From an uncultured Prevotellaceae bacterium (GTDB lineage: Bacteria; Bacteroidota; Bacteroidia; Bacteroidales; Bacteroidaceae), in contig ONMN01000004.1 in NCBI GenBank assembly GCA_900318885.1, positions 1-64,000 of the forward strand: a stretch of 64,000 bases of DNA, read 5' to 3'. Below, piece by piece: positions 59,108 to 64,000 of this stretch; position 1 is the first letter of the stretch; every line of letters starts with the position of its first letter. Under the pieces are notes generated by a model. That model ran no database searches. It saw only the letters and a list, made by a program, of their open reading frames with translations, and was not told the DNA's origin. Made by a program: the position numbers and the translations under genes.

Positions 59108-59144
59108 CAAAGATAACATCATCGTTTCTCGTTTATGTGACAAA
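59108..59144 (-). promoter_or_regulatory. Late-class promoter of the tape-measure operon
   Basis: TTTGTCACA and TATCTTTG exactly 25 nt after TTTG on the minus strand. It lies between the nuclease of cassette B (stop 59148) and the tape-measure ATG, so the cassette is inserted directly upstream without breaking it. Confidence 0.8.
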
Positions 59145-59147
59145 TGC

Positions 59148-60260
59148 CTATTTCACCTTCTTATTCCAGCTTGAAGCACAACGACATTTTGTACCCTTAA
59201 TAACATGACCGTAAAAATCGCTTTTAGTAACTCTTCCACAATCAGGACAGCGCCAAAACACTTTTACATGACTATTCCATTTGATTTTGTAAGGGTCAAT
59301 GCCAACGTTCAAATCCCAAGCGTATGATTTTTGATAATATTCAGACTCTCTGAATTTTATGGTCACTTTATCTTCATCGCCCATATATGGAGGTTTCTTT
59401 CCTTTCTTGGAAGTTCTATAACACTTATAACAACCACGATTCAATATGGTTCTATTACATATTTTCGCAGACCATTCATGCCCACATTTTGAACATTTCC
59501 ACCATACCTTTTTATTCGAACTTGCCATAAAATCGTCCGGATTCAAATCCCCATTCTTTTCATAGTTCCACTCCTTTACGACATCAGGATATAATGAAGG
59601 TAAATCATTAAAACCTTTCAAAATCCTCTTCGAGGCACAATAGGGGCAATTCTGATGCTGCTTTGTTCTTAATGCAGGAGAAAGTTTATAGGAATGTCCT
59701 TTACTACATTTCCAATAAACATCATAATGAGAACATGCCGAAACATCCTCCGGCTTGATAACATTCTTTTCATAATCCCATTCTTTCAAAAGCTCCGGAG
59801 CGACCTGCACCAGTTTTTTATTTACCTGGCTCTTTGCCGATAATGCAAGGATTTTATCATAATCTCCTACCCAATCAACTTCAATATGAGGCAAATGAAG
59901 AATAGCAAAAAGAGAGTCAACAGCAAACTGAAAACGAGATTTTGTAAAATGATTATCCTTTATGTAAATAGTATTACCATCCACATAGTTTTTTTCTCTT
60001 CGATCTTCATTGATACGAATAAGTTCAATACCTTTCTGACATAAATAATCTCCCTTATTATTATCAACAGAGACACGGTTACGATGAAAATATCCTCCGT
60101 CATATTCAATAACCGTATTGAACTTTGGCAAATAGATATCATATCTCCATCGGCCAAACTTCTTTTGCTGCTCCACCTCAGTAACCTTTGCCAAATAAAA
60201 CGCTATAAGGTTTTCTGCAAAGGATGTACCATACATGGCCCTTCTCGGTTTTACACTCAT
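59148..60260 (-). CDS. Vsr-like nuclease with zinc-ribbon repeats, cassette B (370 aa)
   Basis: Here the nuclease domain is N-terminal: E16 in SFAENLIA, D41 in YDIYLPKF, E52 in IEYDGGYFH and H59, a DUF559/Vsr-type PD-(D/E)XK pattern. Four zinc-ribbon units follow (about 180-370) with WxCxxxH or CPxC motifs of the DUF4379 type, likely for DNA binding. The start at 60260 overlaps the upstream stop (ATGA). The order is the reverse of the partner at 1126-2352. Probably a homing-type nuclease that moves or is used by the cassette. Confidence 0.85.
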   Translation of the reverse strand: MSVKPRRAMYGTSFAENLIAFYLAKVTEVEQQKKFGRWRYDIYLPKFNTVIEYDGGYFHRNRVSVDNNKGDYLCQKGIELIRINEDRREKNYVDGNTIYIKDNHFTKSRFQFAVDSLFAILHLPHIEVDWVGDYDKILALSAKSQVNKKLVQVAPELLKEWDYEKNVIKPEDVSACSHYDVYWKCSKGHSYKLSPALRTKQHQNCPYCASKRILKGFNDLPSLYPDVVKEWNYEKNGDLNPDDFMASSNKKVWWKCSKCGHEWSAKICNRTILNRGCYKCYRTSKKGKKPPYMGDEDKVTIKFRESEYYQKSYAWDLNVGIDPYKIKWNSHVKVFWRCPDCGRVTKSDFYGHVIKGTKCRCASSWNKKVK

Positions 60261-60613
60261 AACGAACGATGATAAAGTTTCTCTTCGACCAAAGCACCTA
60301 TACACAAAGGGCGCAAAGAACCATCCTCGTAAGGAAGATAAATAGTCTCATCAGCATCTAATAGTTCCTGAAGGATAGCCAAACGTGTTTTATCTGAATA
60401 AGTACGCTTAATCTCACTGATATTCAAGTTCTCAAATTTCTCTTCCAACTCACGCCTTACTATACGTGCAGGTTTGAAATCCTGATACCAAATGATAGCA
60501 TCAGCAACACGCCCCACCATCATCACTTGAACTGAATGATCTACATTCCCAAAATAGGAACTTACTTTCGCCTGGATCTCTCCGGCTGGGTCTGAAATCT
60601 GTCTTGTTTCCAT
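60257..60613 (-). CDS. Conserved unknown protein of cassette B (118 aa)
   Basis: Homologue of the protein at 2354-2713; about half of the residues are alike, best at METRxISxPA, DFKPxR and LPYxDGSLRPLC. As in cassette A it follows the structured RNA by about 25 nt and is translationally coupled to a nuclease. Keeping the RNA and this protein constant while the nuclease changes shape suggests the two form the core of the element. Function unknown. Confidence 0.85.
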   Translation of the reverse strand: METRQISDPAGEIQAKVSSYFGNVDHSVQVMMVGRVADAIIWYQDFKPARIVRRELEEKFENLNISEIKRTYSDKTRLAILQELLDADETIYLPYEDGSLRPLCIGALVEEKLYHRSL

Positions 60614-60637
60614 ATCTCGAATAATTTTAGCAATAAA

Positions 60638-60800
60638 AAAACTGCACTACGCGCTGCTAAGGTTCATTCGAGCGAAACCTTTGGGGGCGTTATCCGCTTA
60701 CCCACGCGGTGCAGTCAGTATTTTATGACTCCTTGGTTTTATGATACAATAAACGCTGACGTTGGGGGTCAGCGGCACGTACCGCCCGAATGATTTTAAG
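60638..60800 (-). ncRNA. Structured leader RNA or ncRNA, cassette B
   Basis: Same architecture as the copy at 2738-2905: an upstream hairpin of different sequence (GCTGAC-CCCCAAC-GTCAGC), then the shared core with P1 ACTGCAC (60709-60715) and GTGCAGT (60641-60647), the extension CGCGT/GCGCG, GCG-GATAA-CGC and AAGGTT/AACCTT. A T7 run follows P1. Core identity is high while the outer hairpin is replaced by another stem, which argues for selection on structure. Confidence 0.75.
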
Positions 60801-60805
60801 CGATG

Positions 60806-60837
60806 CAAATATACGGAGATATATTCATACTTCCAAA
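60806..60837 (-). promoter_or_regulatory. Host-type promoter of cassette B
   Basis: TTTG, 20 nt, TATATTTG on the minus strand, the same spacing as in cassette A. The two promoters are therefore parts of the repeated unit. Confidence 0.8.
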
Positions 60838-60856
60838 TATTTTAAGATTATTTTAA

Positions 60857-60896
60857 GAAAAAGTCCGGAGCGGGTCATCGCGACAGGCTCCGGACT
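60857..60896 (-). terminator. Intrinsic terminator upstream of cassette B
   Basis: Perfect 10-bp stem AGTCCGGAGC/GCTCCGGACT and TTTTTC after it on the minus strand. It ends the unit of the two overlapping tail-chaperone-like genes. Confidence 0.88.
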
Positions 60897-60945
60897 ATCT
60901 GATTTATTCAGAAGTTGTTTGTCAATTAGAAAAAGACCATATTCA

Positions 60946-61518
60946 TTACTTTTGTTTCGCGTTATCGATAGCCAGTTTCACATCATCCCAGGCAGCCATG
61001 ACGAAATTCTCGGTGTCGGGATTATATTCGCCCACATAGGTAATAGCAGCCTTCGCGTCACCCTCGGCATGGTCATTGATGACGAAAAACTCGAAGGGTT
61101 CAATCTTCGGCGGCTGCACAGCGTCGGACTCTATCTGTTCACGCACGGCGCGACGGATGCGATCCAGTTCGCCAGGGTTCACCTTCACGCCCTGCTCAAT
61201 CCTTGCATTCACGGCCTTGCGCTGTTCATCACGCACATGCTTATCCCATGCTTCGGCCATCAGCTTATTCATCAGATAGAGGTAGGTGTTATTCAGGAAA
61301 CGTTGCCAGTGGTCGGCACCACGTCCCAACATGACAATGGCCAACGGCTCGGCCACGTACAGACGGCGCTCCTGCTGGTTCCATGCCAACAGGCCCTTCG
61401 TCATCAGTGTTTCCAACGAACCGAAAACCGATGCCGTCTGATGCAGATCTTTCAGGTCAGCCTTACGCTTCCTGTGTTCCCTCCACGCTTTCAGCGGGTT
61501 CTTCAGTCGTATCTTCAT
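60946..61518 (-). CDS. Second gene of an overlapping tail-chaperone-like pair (190 aa)
   Basis: Helical, basic N-terminus and acidic end; no named domain. It overlaps the upstream gene by 56 nt in the +1 frame. Two overlapping small genes before the tape-measure gene are the usual layout of tail-assembly chaperones G and GT, in which a ribosomal frameshift joins them. Here I see no clear slippery heptamer, and the frame would need +1 or -2, so a fusion is only a possibility. Cassette B now separates the pair from the tape measure. Confidence 0.65.
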   Translation of the reverse strand: MKIRLKNPLKAWREHRKRKADLKDLHQTASVFGSLETLMTKGLLAWNQQERRLYVAEPLAIVMLGRGADHWQRFLNNTYLYLMNKLMAEAWDKHVRDEQRKAVNARIEQGVKVNPGELDRIRRAVREQIESDAVQPPKIEPFEFFVINDHAEGDAKAAITYVGEYNPDTENFVMAAWDDVKLAIDNAKQK

Positions 61519-62125
61519 GCTCTACGGGTTTTTCGTTATTCTCTTCGGGCTGTTCGGCAGCGGCCTCCGATGGCTTCTCATCCGTCTCCTCGGTGGCTTC
61601 CTTGCCCTTCTTTCCACCTTTTCGACCTGCCAGACGGAACAGCGACCATGCCGACGATACCAGCATGTCGATGCGCTCCTGGTCGGTGCCTACATAGGTG
61701 GTATAATGATACTGTCCTGGTGTGACCACACTCAGCAAGGCACCCTGCACGATGACAGTGGCTTTCTCGCCCTCTATCACCAGCAACGACTCCACCACCG
61801 AGTCATGGTGTCTCGCGGTCAGCGGGAAATCCATGCCCAACTGTGAGCGCATCAAGGCCGTCTGGTCGTCTTTGGTCAGGATGGCCACCTCTTTCAGCCA
61901 CTCGCGCTGACGATACCAGAGCAACAGTCTTAGCATTGGAATATCTATCGTCGGGATGACGATCTTCACGGTCAGAGAGTTGCCTGCCAGACAACTGATG
62001 GCTTTCATCAGTTTATCGAAGGTCACATCACCATTCGACTGCCACGTAGCAAGCGGGTACTTTTTCAGCAGCTGCGGCAACTGGTGCCCTATGCAGCACG
62101 GCTCCATAATAGAAAACGTTTCCAT
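61463..62125 (-). CDS. First gene of an overlapping tail-chaperone-like pair (220 aa)
   Basis: N-terminal 150 residues form a compact alpha/beta domain (ATWQSNGDVTFDKLMKAIS, then VKIVIPTIDIPMLRLLLWYRQ). The last 60 residues are low-complexity Glu/Lys/Pro/Ala (EETDEKPSEAAAEQPEEN), typical of a flexible tail. It starts a late unit. The role in tail assembly is inferred from the overlap with the next gene and the place before the tape measure. Confidence 0.65.
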   Translation of the reverse strand: METFSIMEPCCIGHQLPQLLKKYPLATWQSNGDVTFDKLMKAISCLAGNSLTVKIVIPTIDIPMLRLLLWYRQREWLKEVAILTKDDQTALMRSQLGMDFPLTARHHDSVVESLLVIEGEKATVIVQGALLSVVTPGQYHYTTYVGTDQERIDMLVSSAWSLFRLAGRKGGKKGKEATEETDEKPSEAAAEQPEENNEKPVEHEDTTEEPAESVEGTQEA

Positions 62126-62156
62126 ACTATATACCTTTTTAAATATTAATACGCCA

Positions 62157-62193
62157 CAAAGTTAGGGGTAAAACAACGTAACCATGTGACAAA
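62157..62193 (-). promoter_or_regulatory. Late-class promoter of the chaperone pair
   Basis: TTTGTCACA and TAACTTTG exactly 25 nt after TTTG on the minus strand, 32 nt before the ATG at 62125. Confidence 0.8.
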
Positions 62194-62232
62194 CATTTTC
62201 GGGGAACCACGAATTTCGCGAGTTACACAAAT

Positions 62233-62433
62233 TTATACTGCAATACGATTTTCTTTCGCCAGACGATAGCATAAAGCCTCGCAAAGCACACGGCTCATAT
62301 TCACCTCTACAGCATTACCGATAAACTTCTTTTGCTCGGCCTGAGTACCCTCTCCATGCACACGGGCATACTCTACACCTGTAGAAGTACCTCCAGCCCC
62401 ACAAAACAAATCAATATATAATAGTTTTATCAT
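62233..62433 (-). pseudogene. DNA cytosine methyltransferase with an internal deletion (66 aa)
   Basis: The first 23 residues are the start of a C5-cytosine methylase (LLYIDLFCGAGGTSTG, motif I). The rest is its extreme C-terminus (QKKFIGNAVEVNMSRVLCEAL, motif X). Hundreds of residues in between, with the catalytic PC motif, are absent, but the reading frame is kept. It cannot methylate; it may be a decayed relic or act as a small SAM-binding peptide. It overlaps the upstream gene by 4 nt. Confidence 0.8.
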
Positions 62434-62750
62434 AGCGTCAATAATAATATCATAAGGATTAGCAACAATAGCTGCTGAAGAAGGGATAGACGGAAGCGGA
62501 TGTCGGCACGGATGTAGGATCTGCTGTGCCAGGGATGACCGTCGTACACTTTATTATAAATATCGTTGGGGTCAACACTCAAAATCCGCATAATGTTATG
62601 CCCAATATCGGACGGATGGATAGGATGCCACCAACCACCAGCATCACCGGCTCCGATACATACATTCCGGATAACACGGTGTAGCCTGGGTGAGTTATGA
62701 CACTGCCCATTATGCCGGTTATGGCGATGGAGTATGAGGTTAGCTTTCAT
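62430..62750 (-). CDS. Orphan frame of uncertain reality (106 aa)
   Basis: Start at 62750 (MKANLILHRHNRHNG). The middle has GAGDAGGWWHPIHPSDIG and SVDPNDIYNKVYDG segments; the C-terminus is a run of Leu/Ile that looks like read-through of non-coding DNA. It overlaps the HNH fragment by 11 nt and the methylase relic by 4 nt. No family is recognised. Likely part of a rearranged segment with the two neighbouring broken genes. Confidence 0.4.
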   Translation of the reverse strand: MKANLILHRHNRHNGQCHNSPRLHRVIRNVCIGAGDAGGWWHPIHPSDIGHNIMRILSVDPNDIYNKVYDGHPWHSRSYIRADIRFRLSLLQQLLLLILMILLLTL

Positions 62751-62946
62751 CGGAATGGTTCGACTGTTTATCACTCCACTGGAGGTTGGTCACGTCGTTG
62801 TTTTCCTTATTGCCATCGATATGCAACACGTAGGGATAATCACATGGATTAGGGACGAAGTGGGTAGCCACAAGGCGATGCACCTTATATGTCTTACCTT
62901 CAATCCGGACACGGCGATAGCCCTTACCATTATACGATGCTATCAC
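62740..62946 (-). pseudogene. HNH homing endonuclease fragment (68 aa or longer)
   Basis: C-terminal part of an HNH endonuclease: KTYKVHRLVATHFVPNP, then HIDGNKENNDVTNLQWSD, with the H-N-N pattern. The frame is open further upstream to about 63070 (HTFYFIFDDGTVRST looks like the NUMOD part) but has no ATG; the first usable start is GTG at 62946. It overlaps the end of the sliding clamp gene in another frame. I take it as a broken or fused mobile element. Confidence 0.7.
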
Positions 62947-64000
62947 ACGCCACGTCTTAGGATCTGACAGTACGTTACGTGTCGAGCGTACAGTACCGTC
63001 ATCGAATATGAAGTAGAAAGTGTGGCCCGCTGTCTGATAGAAGCAGGCACATTCAACTGCATGGGCATGGTGAGCTCAGTAAGTACGGAATTGTCGGCAT
63101 CCTCTTTGAACAGGATGGGCTTCGAGTTAGAAGTGAGTTCCAGGCGCACATTGTCGGTACTGATGTTACCCAGCAATTCGATGATATGCGCACACTTACA
63201 ACCGATACTGAAGCCGTCGGGGATATTCATGGCATCCTCCACCTCGGCGAGTACCAGGTTCTCGTTAGCAGCCTTAGAAAAATCGTTATCCTCGGCAGAG
63301 AGATTCAGGAACATGCCTTCCTTAGTCAGTCGTACCATATTCGACGACTCCGAGGCCATCAGCGACACACGACGGGCAGCACCTATCAGGTTCGAAACGG
63401 GCAGGATAGCATGATAGGGGCATTCCGACGGGATAACTGAATTGTAGTTGGGATATTTACCTTCGATATCGCGGATGGTAAAGGCGATGTCACCAGACTC
63501 GATACACATGTGCTTACCATCGTGGGTCACAGTAACGGTTTCCAGACCGGCGAACGGTGCGGAGAGGGTGCCGATGAGCGAGTTGTGTATCAGGATGACA
63601 CGCTTCTCACCCGTCAGGAACGGAAGGCCATGCTGGTAGGCATACTTATAGAGTTTATGACCATTGGTAGCCACGAAGATAACACCCTCATCCTGCACGT
63701 CGAGACATACGGCACTGAATACGGGACGCAAAGGATCGTCAGGCGTACAGCACGAGGTGGCAGCCTTCATCGCGGGGAACAGGATTTTTGTCTCTATCTC
63801 GAAACTGGTGGTCGGGGTGGTCATCTTTGCCACAGCGGGATATTCATCGGCACGCTCTACGGGGACGCTCACCATACCAGTGGCATACTTGAACTTCGCC
63901 ACCAATGCCTGCATATCCACATCGATCTCCACAGGCTGCTCAGGCAGTGAGCCCAACAGTCCGATGATATCATTACACTGGAGGCAGAACTTCTCAAAGT
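62943..64000 (-). CDS. DNA polymerase sliding clamp, DnaN-like (partial, 5' end outside)
   Basis: Beta-clamp of the phage replisome; it keeps the polymerase on DNA. The frame stays open to 64000 (beginning FEKFCLQCND), so the N-terminus is missing. Seen are the second and third clamp domains: AVCLDVQDEGVIFVATNGHKLY, IEGKYPNYNSVIP and the end VLTELTMPMQL, which matches the normal clamp terminus MPMRL. After it the frame continues for 36 residues (63050-62943) into the HNH region, so the normal stop is lost. That tail is probably not part of a normal clamp. Confidence 0.85.
   Translation of the reverse strand, partial: FEKFCLQCNDIIGLLGSLPEQPVEIDVDMQALVAKFKYATGMVSVPVERADEYPAVAKMTTPTTSFEIETKILFPAMKAATSCCTPDDPLRPVFSAVCLDVQDEGVIFVATNGHKLYKYAYQHGLPFLTGEKRVILIHNSLIGTLSAPFAGLETVTVTHDGKHMCIESGDIAFTIRDIEGKYPNYNSVIPSECPYHAILPVSNLIGAARRVSLMASESSNMVRLTKEGMFLNLSAEDNDFSKAANENLVLAEVEDAMNIPDGFSIGCKCAHIIELLGNISTDNVRLELTSNSKPILFKEDADNSVLTELTMPMQLNVPASIRQRATLSTSYSMTVLYARHVTYCQILRRGV

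Noticed and set aside
61463-61518. Classical -1 frameshift site for the tail-chaperone pair
   Set aside because: The second gene lies in the +1 frame relative to the first, and no X-XXY-YYZ heptamer is present in the right frame. Kept only as a possibility.
1-64000. tRNA or rRNA genes
   Set aside because: I looked for cloverleaf-like patterns with GGTTCGA-type T-arms and found none that hold. The hairpin in the cassette RNA with TCGCTCGAA resembles a T-arm only superficially.

Overview
The window looks like about 64 kb of a large tailed double-stranded DNA phage (or prophage) of a Bacteroidales host, most likely Prevotella- or Bacteroides-like. It holds a full set of virion genes: terminase, portal, S49 prohead protease, capsid, tail tube-like protein, 1920-residue tape measure, tail fibres, holin and amidase. 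The host call rests on Bacteroidetes-type promoters (TTTG about 19-20 nt before TAnnTTTG), starts without Shine-Dalgarno sites, a lipoprotein with the Bacteroidetes CSKDDD export signal, a BT4734-type primase and a diversity-generating retroelement. No integrase or DNA polymerase is visible, and both window ends are cut; the sliding clamp at the right end is incomplete.

Layout. Positions 1-1145 hold two plus-strand late genes behind an array of TCACG repeats. Nearly everything else is on the minus strand, so it is transcribed from high to low coordinates. From right to left: 64.0-62.2 kb has the sliding clamp, an HNH remnant and a DNA cytosine methyltransferase reduced to its two ends. 62.1-60.9 kb has two overlapping genes of tail-chaperone type. 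60.8-59.1 kb is cassette B (ncRNA, small DUF protein, nuclease). 59.1-51.8 kb has the tape measure followed by an acyl carrier protein and a beta-ketoacyl synthase. 51.8-50.7 kb is a non-coding region with divergent promoters. 50.7-41.0 kb is a tightly packed early operon: primase, ThyX, radical SAM, ASCH, Tad2-like, Dam, dUTPase and DUF4406 proteins plus many small unknowns. 40.9-32.2 kb is the head and packaging block. 32.2-16.4 kb has tail fibres, the retroelement, BRO protein and amidase. 16.3-3.9 kb has tail or baseplate proteins, portal and holin. 3.7-3.0 kb has an XRE regulator and lipoprotein, and 2.9-1.1 kb is cassette A.

Control. Eight transcription units, including the plus-strand one, start with TTTGTCAC(G/A) (or a close variant) placed exactly 25 nt before TAnnTTTG. 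This differs from the ordinary host spacing of 19-20 nt seen at the early operon, the XRE gene and both ncRNA cassettes. I read this as a phage-specific late promoter class.

Notable systems. (1) A DGR whose template and variable repeats differ at 14 positions, all of them adenines on the coding strand. (2) A twice-present cassette of a covarying structured RNA, a roughly 118-residue unknown protein and a zinc-ribbon/Vsr-like nuclease whose domain order differs between copies. (3) A ketosynthase plus acyl carrier protein in the tape-measure operon. (4) A Tad2-like anti-Thoeris domain fused to a membrane segment.
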